Numbered from the stretch's first letter, positions 1-8,271 are shown. The stretch is 64,000 nt of DNA from Actinomadura coerulea (GCF_014208105.1 NZ_JACHMQ010000001.1:1736001-1800000); one strand, 5' to 3'. Numbers and translations: made by a program. Notes: a model not told the origin generated them from the letters alone.

Positions 1-860
1 TCCCGGGCGGTGCGCCAGGTCATCCACGGGTCCTTGGTCAGGCACGGTCCGCCGACGCCCGCGCCGGGCCGCAGGATGTTGACCCGTCCGTCCCCCTTGG
101 GCAGCGAGTTCGCCGCCGCGATCACCTCCATCACGTCGACCTCGAACAGCGCGCAGAACCGGGCCAGTTCGTTGGCCATCGCGACGTTCGCGTCGATCCA
201 CCAGTTGTTGGCCAGCTTGACGATCTCGGCGATGTCGGCCGTGGGCACGATCCGGACGGGCACGCCCAGCGCCGCCTTCCAGAACCGCGCCGCCGCCGCC
301 GTGCCGGCGGGTCCGCACCCGCCGACGACGACCGCCAGTTCGCGCAGCTGGGCGAGCGCGTCCCCCTCGGCCAGCCGCTCCGGGCAGTAGGCGAGGCCGA
401 AGTCCCGGCCCTCGACCAGTCCGCCGCTCTCCAGCAGCGGGACCACCAGCGTGCGCGTGGTCCCGGGGGCGACGGTGCTCTTCAGGATGACCAGCTGGCC
501 GGTCCGCAGCCGGAGCGCGAGCTGCCGGCACACCTCCTCCAGCTGCGCGGTCAGCAGGGCGCCGTTCCCGTCGACGGGCGTGCCGACCGTGATGAGCACG
601 ACGTCGGCGTCCGCGAGGACGCCGTAGTCGGTCGTGCACGCCAGCCGCCCGCTCGCGACGAGAGGGGCCAGCGCCTCGGCCAGCCCCGGCTCGGGGATCG
701 CGCAGCGGCCGGCCCGCAGCTCGGCGACCATCGCCGCGTCGCTGTCGATGCCGACGACGCTCATCCCGCGCCCCGCCAGCGCCACCCCGAGGCACGAGCC
801 GATGTAGCCGAACCCCAGGATCGCGATCCGCGGGCTTGGAGAATCTGACAAGAATTCCAT
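1..860 (-). CDS. Nucleotide-sugar (UDP/TDP-glucose or UDP-ManNAc type) 6-dehydrogenase, partial
   Basis: Oxidises C6 of a nucleotide sugar to the uronic acid with two NAD+. Reading the minus strand from the ATG at 860 gives an N-terminal Rossmann segment (ILGFGYIGSCLGVALA), then TVGTPVD, CPERLAEGDA, the central helix IVKLANNWWIDANVAMANE and the catalytic-cysteine loop GPGVGGPCLTKDPW near residue 270. These are hallmarks of the UDP-glucose/GDP-mannose dehydrogenase family. The C-terminal NAD/substrate domain lies off the window, so the gene is cut by the window edge, not broken. It is divergent from the sulfur/sugar operon starting at 1087 and shares an AT-rich promoter region with it. The exact sugar cannot be told. 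CalS8 of calicheamicin biosynthesis is a TDP-glucose dehydrogenase of this family. Confidence 0.9.
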   Translation of the reverse strand, partial: MEFLSDSPSPRIAILGFGYIGSCLGVALAGRGMSVVGIDSDAAMVAELRAGRCAIPEPGLAEALAPLVASGRLACTTDYGVLADADVVLITVGTPVDGNGALLTAQLEEVCRQLALRLRTGQLVILKSTVAPGTTRTLVVPLLESGGLVEGRDFGLAYCPERLAEGDALAQLRELAVVVGGCGPAGTAAAARFWKAALGVPVRIVPTADIAEIVKLANNWWIDANVAMANELARFCALFEVDVMEVIAAANSLPKGDGRVNILRPGAGVGGPCLTKDPWMTWRTAR

Positions 861-904
861 GGTCGCCTTCCTCGTCGTTCTCCGCGCCTTCGGCGCTGCC
901 GGGC

Positions 905-1052
905 TTAGTTACAATATATTAGTAAAGTGATGTTGTCCCGGGCTGGCCTGCGACGCCAGCCGCTCGCACGGGTGCCGACTGCCCGTCCTTGAGGGAGCTT
1001 CCCGACATGGCCGTTGGAGTCGCCCGATCACTTGCTATATGATAGTTAAGTG
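905..1052. promoter_or_regulatory. AT-rich divergent promoter/operator region
   Basis: Between the sugar dehydrogenase and the 1087 operon the composition drops sharply at two AT-rich patches, 905-929 and 1029-1052. The second is framed by inverted arms CACTT (1029-1033) and AAGTG (1048-1052), with an inner CTAT/ATAG pair. The first, read on the minus strand, begins with the same CACTT and has a similar AT core. Two related motifs facing the two divergent genes suggest binding sites for one regulator overlapping both promoters. No regulator gene is adjacent in the window. The motif and its role are inferred from sequence symmetry only. Confidence 0.45.
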
Positions 1053-1086
1053 AGTGACCTCGCGCTCGTGACCTCCGGAACGGGAG

Positions 1087-1884
1087 ATGGTGACCGAGGA
1101 ACGCCCTGCCGGCGTCGACCTGTCCTCGCTGGCGCAGCGCTATGCCGACCAGTGGGCCCCCGCGGGCGGGCACGGCCCCTCGATCGCCCGGCTGGCCCGC
1201 ACCGCCGTCCGGCTGGACGAGGACTACTGCCGGGCCGTGGCGGCGTACTACGACCGCGCGCCCATGCGGGGCGGCGACGCGGGCCTGCGCCGGCGCTACG
1301 ACCGGTTGAAGCGCCAGAACCTCCGGCAGTTCCGGTCGATCGTGGAGGCCGGCATCGAGATCGCCCCGTGGCTCGGGGAAGGGCAGCCGTACGAGGGGTC
1401 GCGGCACCTGCGCGAGAGCGTGCACCGGACCGGACGGCTCCACGTCTACCTGACCAGCGCGGGCCACGGGCCGTCCCCGGCCGCCGGCGACCACCCGCTG
1501 TCCGGGCCGTCGGGCGTCGTGGTCGACGGCGTGGAGTTCTGCCACAACGACCTGTTCCGCGCCGTGCACGACATCTTCGGGCACGTGATGCTGGGCAACG
1601 GCTTCGGCCCCAAGGGGGAGTTCCTCGCGGCCTTCTGCCACATGCACACGTACTCGCGGGACGTGCGCCCGATCCTGTTCACCGAGCAGATCGGTCAGAT
1701 CTGCTGGTTCTTCTACGGCCCGCACCTCCTGGACGGCGCGGGCCGGCTGCCGGCCCCCGGCGACCCCGGCCACCTGCCGCCGGCCCGCCGCCCGTACCCC
1801 GAGCAGAAGGTCTTCGCGTTCCCGGCGCGGTTCCTCGACGCGTTCACGAGCCTGTTCCAGCCCGAGAGGAGTCCGGATGACTGA
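1087..1884 (+). CDS. Uncharacterised non-heme-iron protein resembling aromatic amino acid hydroxylases
   Basis: 265 residues, no signal peptide or membrane segment. The core has H161-x4-H166 in a VHDIFGH motif, followed by FGPKGEFLAAFCHMHTYS and a glutamate (E200) in FTEQIGQICWFFYG. Two histidines spaced HxxxxH plus a glutamate about 35 residues on is the iron triad layout of pterin-dependent aromatic amino acid hydroxylases (HExxGH...E). Overall similarity to true phenylalanine hydroxylase is low, so I read it as a related uncharacterised oxygenase-like family. First gene of a six-gene operon; its end overlaps the next gene by 8 nt. The ATG at 1087 has a weak ribosome site, and a GTG at 1090 is an alternative start. 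The role may be hydroxylation of an aromatic or other building block; this is inferred. Confidence 0.55.
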   Translation: MVTEERPAGVDLSSLAQRYADQWAPAGGHGPSIARLARTAVRLDEDYCRAVAAYYDRAPMRGGDAGLRRRYDRLKRQNLRQFRSIVEAGIEIAPWLGEGQPYEGSRHLRESVHRTGRLHVYLTSAGHGPSPAAGDHPLSGPSGVVVDGVEFCHNDLFRAVHDIFGHVMLGNGFGPKGEFLAAFCHMHTYSRDVRPILFTEQIGQICWFFYGPHLLDGAGRLPAPGDPGHLPPARRPYPEQKVFAFPARFLDAFTSLFQPERSPDD

Positions 1885-3184
1885 CGTGATGCCGCAGGGA
1901 GGGGGATCTCCGGCACGGCTCGCGGAGCAGGCGTTCCTCCCCAGATCCATCAGGGACGACTTCCCGATCCTGGCGACCGCGCAGGGCGGCGAGCCGCTCG
2001 TCTACCTCGACAACGCCGCGACGGCGCAGAAGCCGCGGGCGGTCCTCGACGCGCTCGTCGACTACTACTCGACGGCGAACAGCAACGTGGGCCGCGGGTA
2101 CTACCGGCTGAGCATGGCCTCCACCGACCGCTACGAGGAGGCGCGCGAGACCGTGCGGCAGGCGCTCGGCGCCGAGCACGCCGACGAGATCGTGTTCACC
2201 CGGGGCACCACGGACGCGGTGAACCTGGTCGCGGACGGCTTCGGCGCCCGGCTCGTCGGCCGGGGGGACCAGGTCGTCGTCACGGGCATGGAGCACAACT
2301 CCAACCTGCTGCCGTGGCGGCGGCTCTGCGAGCGGGCGGGGGCGGAACTGGTGGTCGCCCCCGTGGACGAGCGGGGCGCCGTCGACGCCGCGGCCTTCGC
2401 CGCCGTCCTCGGCCCCCGGGTCCGGATCGCGGCCGTCGCCCACGTGTCCAACGTGCTGGGCACCGTCAACCCGGTGCGCGCGATGATCGCCGAGGCGCAC
2501 CGGCGCGGTGTCCCGGTCGTTGTGGACGGCGCCCAGGCGGTGCCGCACGCGCCGGTGGACGTGCGCGAACTCGACGCCGACTTCTACTGCTTCTCGGGGC
2601 ACAAGGCCTACGGCCCGATGGGCACCGGCGCCCTGTACGGCAGGCGGGACCTGCTCGCGGAGCTGCCGCCCTACCAGGTCGGCGGAGGGACGGTGAAGGG
2701 GGTGAGCCACACCGAGCCCGTCCGCTACGTCCCCGGGCCCGCCCGCTTCGAGGCGGGTACCCCGAACGTCGCCGGAGCCGTCGGCCTGGCCGCCGCGCTG
2801 CGGTACGTCCGCGATCTCGGCTGGGACGCCGTGCGGCGGCACGACGAGGCGCTGGTGCGGTACGCGGTCGAGTCGCTGCGGCGGATCGGCGGCGTGCGGG
2901 TCGTCGGCGACCCCGCCGCGGAGCCCAGCGGGATCGTGTCGTTCGTCGTCGACGGCGTCCACCCCTACGACGTCGGCGGGCATCTGGACGGCCACGGCGT
3001 GGCCGTGCGCAGCGGCGTCCACTGCGCCAGCACCTTCCTGGACGAGATGGGCCTGCTCGGGACCGTGCGGATGTCCTTCGCCGTCTACAACACCGCTCAC
3101 GAGATCGACGTCGTGGCGGAGGCACTGCGCACGGTGCGGCCCGGCACCTGGACCACCGACCACCCGACCACGCGGTTCCTGTGA
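1877..3184 (+). CDS. SufS-like cysteine desulfurase (class V aminotransferase)
   Basis: 435 residues, PLP-dependent fold-type I. Visible features are LDNAATAQKP near the N-terminus, GTTDAVNLVA (PLP phosphate loop), MEHNSN, DGAQAVPH, the Schiff-base lysine K243 in FSGHKAYGPMGTG, and C383 in RSGVHCAS, matching the catalytic cysteine of SufS-type group II desulfurases. It should release sulfane sulfur from cysteine (or a related C-S or C-N substrate) as a persulfide. It starts inside the end of the preceding gene and lies 1 nt from a cystathionine gamma-lyase-like gene. No suf or isc Fe-S assembly genes are nearby. This favours a dedicated sulfur-donor role in a biosynthetic pathway over housekeeping; that is inference. 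Confidence 0.8.
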   Translation: MTDVMPQGGGSPARLAEQAFLPRSIRDDFPILATAQGGEPLVYLDNAATAQKPRAVLDALVDYYSTANSNVGRGYYRLSMASTDRYEEARETVRQALGAEHADEIVFTRGTTDAVNLVADGFGARLVGRGDQVVVTGMEHNSNLLPWRRLCERAGAELVVAPVDERGAVDAAAFAAVLGPRVRIAAVAHVSNVLGTVNPVRAMIAEAHRRGVPVVVDGAQAVPHAPVDVRELDADFYCFSGHKAYGPMGTGALYGRRDLLAELPPYQVGGGTVKGVSHTEPVRYVPGPARFEAGTPNVAGAVGLAAALRYVRDLGWDAVRRHDEALVRYAVESLRRIGGVRVVGDPAAEPSGIVSFVVDGVHPYDVGGHLDGHGVAVRSGVHCASTFLDEMGLLGTVRMSFAVYNTAHEIDVVAEALRTVRPGTWTTDHPTTRFL

Positions 3185-3185
3185 C

Positions 3186-4304
3186 ATGCGCTTCGACACC
3201 AGGCTGGTCCACCTCGGCCAGGAACCCGACGGCGTCACCGGAGACGTGGTGCCGCCCGTCCATGTCGCGGCCACGTTCGAGCGGCGGGTCCAGGACCCGC
3301 TGCGCTACTTCTACTCGCGCGGCGAGAACCCGACGCGGGAGGCCCTCGAACGCTGCCTGGCGGGGCTGGAGGACGCGCGCTTCGCCCTCGCCTTCAGCTC
3401 GGGGCAGGCGGCGGGGACCGCGGCGCTGTCCCTGCTCCGCGCCGGCCGGAGGCTGATCGCCTCGGACGACGTGTACGGCGGCACCCGGTCCCTGTTCGCG
3501 CTGCTCGGCCGGTACGGCATCACCGTGGACCACGTCGACCTCACCGACGCGCGCGCCCTCGACGCCGCGCTCGGCGACGACGTGGACATGATCTGGGTGG
3601 AGGCGCCGACCAACCCGCTGCTCAAGGTCGCCGACCTCTCGGTGGTGTGCGAGCGGGCCCGGCGGGCGGGCGCCCGCGTGGTGGTGGACAACACCCTCGC
3701 CGGGCCGGCGCTGCAGCGGCCGCTGCGGTTCGGCGCCGACATCACCCTGTACAGCACCACCAAGTCGATCGCCGGCCACTCCGACGTCGTCGGCGGCGCC
3801 CTGGTCTACGACGACGAGGAACTGCACCGCGAGCTGTCGTCCCACCGCACCACCACGGGCGGCGTGCCCGGCGGCTTCGACTGCTTCCTGGTGCATCGCG
3901 GGCTCAAGACGCTGTCGCTCCGCACGGCGCGGCAGGTCGGCAACGCGGAGGCGATCGCGGAGGCCCTGCGGGGGTCCGCGCGGGTGGGCGCCCTCCACTA
4001 CCCGGGGCTGCCCGAGCACCCGCAGCACGAGGTGGCGGCCCGGCAGATGTCGGCGCCCGGGTCGATCCTGAGCTTCGAGTACCTCGGCGATCCGGAGAAG
4101 CTCCTGGACCGGGTGCGGCTGTACGCGTGCGCGGTCAGCCTCGGCGGCGTGCGCTCGCTCATCGAGTGCCCCGCCATGATGACCCACGCCTCCGTCCCCC
4201 GCGAGGTCCGGGGGCGGCTGGGCATCTCGGACGACCTCATTCGGGTGTCGGCGGGCATCGAGGACCCCGCCGACCTGGTGCGGGACCTGATGGACGCGCT
4301 CTGA
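3186..4304 (+). CDS. Cystathionine gamma-lyase/synthase-family PLP enzyme
   Basis: 372 residues, Cys/Met-metabolism PLP family. YFYSRGENPTREALE (Tyr/Arg phosphate contacts), SSGQAAGTAAL, EAPTNPLL, the PLP lysine K193 in YSTTKSIAGHSD, and the C-terminal SLGGVRSLIECPAMMTH signature are all present. At the position where methionine gamma-lyases carry a distinctive cysteine (YGC) this protein has YGG (97-99), as in cystathionine gamma-lyases and synthases. It could make or break C-S bonds of cystathionine, homocysteine, methionine or cysteine. It begins 1 nt after the desulfurase stop and is followed by a homocysteine methyltransferase, so a thiol transfer route is likely. CalE6 of the calicheamicin cluster belongs to the same family. 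The substrate is uncertain. Confidence 0.85.
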   Translation: MRFDTRLVHLGQEPDGVTGDVVPPVHVAATFERRVQDPLRYFYSRGENPTREALERCLAGLEDARFALAFSSGQAAGTAALSLLRAGRRLIASDDVYGGTRSLFALLGRYGITVDHVDLTDARALDAALGDDVDMIWVEAPTNPLLKVADLSVVCERARRAGARVVVDNTLAGPALQRPLRFGADITLYSTTKSIAGHSDVVGGALVYDDEELHRELSSHRTTTGGVPGGFDCFLVHRGLKTLSLRTARQVGNAEAIAEALRGSARVGALHYPGLPEHPQHEVAARQMSAPGSILSFEYLGDPEKLLDRVRLYACAVSLGGVRSLIECPAMMTHASVPREVRGRLGISDDLIRVSAGIEDPADLVRDLMDAL

Positions 4305-4323
4305 ACTGCGGAGGGACGGACAC

Positions 4324-5277
4324 ATGAACGAGCTATCCGGCGGACGCCGGTCCGGAGGCGGCGGGCCCCTGTGGCTGGACGGCGCGACCGCGACCGAGCT
4401 GCAGCGCGCGGGTATGAGCGTCGACGGCCCCTGGTGGACCAACCGGGCCATGAACACCGAGGCCGACCGCACGCGGCTGCGCGGGATCCACCAGGGCTAC
4501 CTGGACGCCGGAGCGCAGGTGATCACCGCCAACACCTTCCGGTGCAACCTGCGGGCGCTCACCCGCCTCGGCCTCTTCGACGCCGGCCTGGCGTGGATGG
4601 TGCACGCCGCCGTCGGCGTGGCCCAGTCGGCGGTGCGCGCCGTCCAGGACGGGCGGGCGGACGGGCCGCGGGACGCGGGCGGCCCGCTGGTCGCGGGTTC
4701 GGTGGGGCCGGTCGAGGACTGCTACCGGCCCGACCTGGTCCCCTCCGACGACGAGCTGCGCGCCGAGCACCGCTGGCTGGCGACGGAGCTGATGCGGGTG
4801 GGCGTGGACCTCGTGCTGATCGAGACGATGAACTCCGAGCGCGAGGCGCGCATCGCGCTGGAGGAGGTGCGGCGGGCGGGCGCCCGCGCCTGGGTCGGCT
4901 TCGTGTGCGACGCCGACGCCCGGCTGCTGTCGGGGGAGAAGCTGGCCGAGGCGGCCGCCGCCGCCGAACGGGACGGCGCCGAGGCCGTGCTCGTCAACTG
5001 CACCGCTCCCGCGGGCAGCGAGACGGCGCTGCGGGCGCTGCGGGACGCCTGCTCCGGCCCGATCGGCGCCTACCCCAACATCGAGGACCGCGCGGGCATC
5101 CCCCGTTCGGCGCACGTCGACCGGCACGTCCCCGCCGCGCTCGGGCCGGACGAGTTCGCCGACCTGATCGCCCGCTGGGACGCGGAGTTCGCCCTGGACG
5201 TGGTCGGCGGCTGCTGCGGCACGACGCCGGAGCATCTGGCCGCGGCCCGCGACCGGCTGGCGCGGAGCGGGCGGTGA
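4324..5277 (+). CDS. Homocysteine S-methyltransferase (MmuM-like)
   Basis: 317 residues, homocysteine-binding TIM barrel. It has LDGATATELQRAG at the N-terminus, ITANTFRCN, SVGP, and the three zinc cysteines C226 (VNCT) and C297/C298 (GGCCGTTPEH). The family moves a methyl group from S-methylmethionine or SAM to homocysteine, giving methionine; it lacks the cobalamin and SAM domains of MetH. It sits 19 nt after the cystathionine gamma-lyase-like gene. Together they could cycle homocysteine and methionine or supply a methylthio donor for the product of this locus, which is an inference from context. It could also be an acquired copy of the housekeeping enzyme. Confidence 0.85.
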   Translation: MNELSGGRRSGGGGPLWLDGATATELQRAGMSVDGPWWTNRAMNTEADRTRLRGIHQGYLDAGAQVITANTFRCNLRALTRLGLFDAGLAWMVHAAVGVAQSAVRAVQDGRADGPRDAGGPLVAGSVGPVEDCYRPDLVPSDDELRAEHRWLATELMRVGVDLVLIETMNSEREARIALEEVRRAGARAWVGFVCDADARLLSGEKLAEAAAAAERDGAEAVLVNCTAPAGSETALRALRDACSGPIGAYPNIEDRAGIPRSAHVDRHVPAALGPDEFADLIARWDAEFALDVVGGCCGTTPEHLAAARDRLARSGR

Positions 5278-5314
5278 GGGTCCGCGGCGCCCCCGGCCGG
5301 GCGCGGACCGGCTC

Positions 5315-6313
5315 ATGAGGATCCTCGTGACCGGCGGCGCCGGCTTCGTCGGGTCCCACTACGTGCGCCGGCTCCTCGGCCCGGGGCGGGCCGGAGGCGG
5401 CGCGCACCAGGTCACCGTCCTGGACAAGCTCACCTACGCCGGCAACCCGGCCAACCTCGACCCGGTGCGCCGCGCGCCGGGCTTCGCCTTCGTCCACGGG
5501 GACGTCGCGGACGCCGCGGTGGTCGACGATCTCGTCGCCGGCCACGACGCGATCGTCCACTTCGCCGCGGAGTCCCACGTCGACCGGTCGATCCGGTGCG
5601 CGCAGGACTTCGTCGTCACCAACGTCCTCGGCACGCAGACGCTGCTGGAGGCGGCGCGGCGCCACGGCACCGCCCCGTTCGTGCACGTGTCGACCGACGA
5701 GGTGTACGGGCCGATCGGGACGGGGCGCTGGAGCGAGCGGGACCCGCTGTCGCCCGGGAACCCGTACGCGGCGTCCAAGGCCGCGGCCGACCTCGTCGTG
5801 CTCGCCTGCCACCGGACCTTCGGGATGGACGTCCGGATCACGCGGGGCTCCAACACCTACGGCCCGTACCAGTTCCCCGAGAAGATCGTCCCGCTGTTCG
5901 TCACCGAGCTGCTCGACGGGGGGAAGGTCCCGCTGTACGGCGACGGGCTCCACGTCCGCGAGTGGCTCCACGTCGACGACCACTGCCGCGCCGTGCACCT
6001 GGCGCTGACGAGGGGCCGGGCGGGCGAGGTCTACAACGTCGGCGGCGTCCCGCTGACCAACCGCGAGCTGACCGGCCGGCTGCTCGCCCAGTGCGGCGCG
6101 GGCTGGGACGCGGTGTCGTACGTCCGGGACCGCAAGGGGCACGACCGCCGGTACGCGATGGACTGCACGAAGATCGCCAAAGAGCTCGGGTTCCGGCCGC
6201 GCCGGGACCTCGGGGCCGGCCTCGCGGAGACCGTCGCCTGGTACCGGGACAACCGCGAGTGGTGGGAGCCGCTCACGATGCACGTGCCGCGGGACGTGGA
6301 GGTGAACTCGTGA
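5315..6313 (+). CDS. dTDP-glucose 4,6-dehydratase
   Basis: 332 residues, extended SDR. NAD motif TGGAGFVGSHYVRRLL at the N-terminus, FAAESHVDRS, the catalytic STDEVYG (126-132, with the Asp-Glu pair typical of RmlB-type dehydratases), Y151-x3-K155, and TYGPYQFPEKIVPLFV. It converts dTDP-glucose to the 4-keto-6-deoxy sugar, the entry step to deoxysugars. No rmlA, rmlC or rmlD accompanies it, so it looks like a pathway-specific copy. It starts 37 nt after the methyltransferase gene and overlaps the next gene by 4 nt. Together with the left-end sugar dehydrogenase it indicates at least one modified sugar in the product. Confidence 0.88.
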   Translation: MRILVTGGAGFVGSHYVRRLLGPGRAGGGAHQVTVLDKLTYAGNPANLDPVRRAPGFAFVHGDVADAAVVDDLVAGHDAIVHFAAESHVDRSIRCAQDFVVTNVLGTQTLLEAARRHGTAPFVHVSTDEVYGPIGTGRWSERDPLSPGNPYAASKAAADLVVLACHRTFGMDVRITRGSNTYGPYQFPEKIVPLFVTELLDGGKVPLYGDGLHVREWLHVDDHCRAVHLALTRGRAGEVYNVGGVPLTNRELTGRLLAQCGAGWDAVSYVRDRKGHDRRYAMDCTKIAKELGFRPRRDLGAGLAETVAWYRDNREWWEPLTMHVPRDVEVNS

Positions 6314-7182
6314 CGGCCGCGGACATCGACCCGGCCGCCGTCAAGCAGGGGCAGCGGGCCTCCTGGGACGCCCTCAGCTCGAACTGGGCGGCGGCGCAGG
6401 ACAGGTTCGAGCTCGGGGCGGCCGCGGTGACGCGGCTGCTGCTCGACCTCGGCGGCGTGCGGGCGGGCCACGCGGTCCTCGACGTCGGGACCGGCCACGG
6501 GGAGCCCGCTCTGACGGCGGCCCGGCGGGTGGGGCCCACCGGGAGGGTGACCGGGGTGGACATCTCCCCGGCGATGCTCGACCTGGCCAGGCGCCGGGCC
6601 GAGGGCACGCCCAACATCGGGTTCGCCGAGGCGGACGTGGAGTCCATCGACCTGCCCGCGGGCTCGTTCGACGTCGTGCTCAGCCGCTGGGGGCTGATGT
6701 TCGCGGTGGACCGCGTCGCCGCCTTCCGCGGCCTCGCCCGGCTCCTGGTCCCCGGCGGCGTGCTCGCCGCGGCGGTCTGGAGCGAGGCGCCCAGCGCGCC
6801 GGCGATCTCGCTGGGCTTCCGGGTGCTGAGCGAGCGGCTCGGACTGCCGCCCCCGCCGCCGGGCATGCCGGGCCCGTTCAGCATGGCCGACCCGGAGCGC
6901 CTCACCGCCGAGGTCGCCGCGGCGGGGTTCACCGACGTGTCGGTGACCGAGTTCGCCGTGCGGTTCCCGTTCGACTCCGTCGAGCAGTGCGTCGCGTTCA
7001 CCAAGGCCGTGACGCCGCCGATGCTGCTGGGGAAGGTCGCGGAGCGCTTCGGGTCCGCGGACGACCCCGGCACCTGGCAGGCCTTCGCCGACGCCACCAA
7101 GCCCTACCGGTCCAGCGGCGGCGCGTTCGCCCTGCCGTCGACGGCCCTGATCATCCGGGCCGTCGCCCCGGCCCGGGACTAG
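6310..7182 (+). CDS. Class I SAM-dependent methyltransferase (UbiE-like)
   Basis: 290 residues from a GTG that overlaps the preceding stop (GTGA), so translation is probably coupled. Motif I is VLDVGTGHGEPALTAA, followed by TGVDISPAMLDLAR (acidic residue for the SAM ribose), ADVESIDLPAGSFDVVLSRWGLMF and a C-terminal helical lid. It methylates a small molecule on O, N, S or C; the substrate is not deducible. Last gene of the six-gene operon; the next gene is convergent. In context it would tailor the product of the sulfur/sugar pathway. Confidence 0.8.
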   Translation: MTAADIDPAAVKQGQRASWDALSSNWAAAQDRFELGAAAVTRLLLDLGGVRAGHAVLDVGTGHGEPALTAARRVGPTGRVTGVDISPAMLDLARRRAEGTPNIGFAEADVESIDLPAGSFDVVLSRWGLMFAVDRVAAFRGLARLLVPGGVLAAAVWSEAPSAPAISLGFRVLSERLGLPPPPPGMPGPFSMADPERLTAEVAAAGFTDVSVTEFAVRFPFDSVEQCVAFTKAVTPPMLLGKVAERFGSADDPGTWQAFADATKPYRSSGGAFALPSTALIIRAVAPARD

Positions 7183-7213
7183 CCCGCCGGCTCCGCGCCG
7201 GGGCCCGGCGGCG

Positions 7214-7933
7214 TCACGGTGCGGGCGGCGGGCAGCGGCGGGGCAGCGCGACCCTGCCCGGGCCGTGCTCGAAGCTCGACATCACCAGCCACTCGTCCAG
7301 TTCGGGGTCGTACAGGTTCTGGAGGCCGAACTGCAGCACCTGCCAGAAGGTCGTCGGATCGCGTTGGTCGACGTAGACGTCGCCGAGCGCGATCGGGAAC
7401 CTGAGGTGCTTCCCCGGAGGCAGTTGCGGTGCGACGACACCGACCCGCCAGTGGTCGACGTACCGCTGCGGCCTGCGCTGCAGGATCTCCCGCCCGACGA
7501 ACCGCGCCGTCCTGAGTTTCCGGTTGAGGACGCCGAGGTCGAATCCCGGGATCCGCGAGCACCGGTGGTCGCTGAGGCCGGGCCATTTATAGGTCAGGGT
7601 GTAGAGGGAGTTCTCGTAGATGAGGTTCGTGAACCAGATCGGGTATCCCGGGCCGCCCGCGATCATCTGGCTGTTCCCGTCCCTGCCCGCCCAGGTGAAC
7701 GGGACCGTGATACCGAGATCCCGGACGATCCATTCGCCGGTGCCGTGGAAGTCTCGCGGGAGTCGAGGCGGCGGGGGCGTGCGCGGGCCGGCCCCCTTCG
7801 CGGCCGCGGCGTCGCCTGACGGTCGAGGCCCGACCGGGGAGGCGTGGGCGGGCCCCGCGGCCGCCGGGGCCACGGCGACCGATCCGGCGAGCACCCCCAG
7901 CGCGGCCGTCCGGCGCGATCGTGTCCAGTTCAT
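7214..7933 (-). CDS. Secreted protein of unknown function
   Basis: 239 residues. The N-terminus is a signal peptide with twin arginines (RSRRTAALGVLAG) and an AHA cleavage site near residue 31, followed by a Pro/Ala-rich linker and then a compact domain from about residue 60. The domain has many aromatic and Arg residues (FTWAGRDGNSQMIAGG, WPGLSDHRCSRIPGFDLG, TFWQVLQFGLQNLYDPELDEWLVMSSFEHG). I do not recognise the domain. It is convergent with the methyltransferase and divergent from the secreted metalloprotease. A long open frame on the opposite strand is a GC-bias shadow. The protein is probably extracellular. Confidence 0.65.
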   Translation of the reverse strand: MNWTRSRRTAALGVLAGSVAVAPAAAGPAHASPVGPRPSGDAAAAKGAGPRTPPPPRLPRDFHGTGEWIVRDLGITVPFTWAGRDGNSQMIAGGPGYPIWFTNLIYENSLYTLTYKWPGLSDHRCSRIPGFDLGVLNRKLRTARFVGREILQRRPQRYVDHWRVGVVAPQLPPGKHLRFPIALGDVYVDQRDPTTFWQVLQFGLQNLYDPELDEWLVMSSFEHGPGRVALPRRCPPPAP

Positions 7934-8271
7934 GGTTCTCCCGGCGCCGCGTCGCGCGCGGGTTCCGGCGCGGCGTGTTGAACGCGGCGATCATCCTGCT
8001 CCCTCCCCGGCGCCGGGTGGGCGAAGACCACAGGCAGGTCAGGGTCTGTTCTCGACCCGGTGAGGGGGCATCGGCGTCGCGACGAGCGGTGGCCGGGCCC
8101 GGTCAACCGGTCGGGCGGTCGCGGCGGCCGTGGCCGACCGGGGGCGACCAGGCGCCTGACGTGGGATTTTCGAGGAAACGGCGGTGTCAAGGGCGAAGAC
8201 CGCCGCACGGCGACACGTCGTAAATGTGGTGATTCGCCATAGGTGAGTGGTGTGAGCGCTGCTTGTCTCTA
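7934..8271. other. Intergenic region between divergent secreted-protein genes
   Basis: About 340 bases upstream of both the 7933 secreted protein and the metalloprotease. I see no gene here. It should hold both promoters; the stretch around 8161-8265 is less GC-rich than its surroundings and is the likeliest promoter zone for the protease. No clear operator was found. Confidence 0.4.

Noticed and set aside
1..7182. Firm assignment as an enediyne (calicheamicin/esperamicin-like) cluster
   Set aside because: No enediyne PKS, glycosyltransferase or resistance gene is inside the window; only the sugar and sulfur genes are suggestive.
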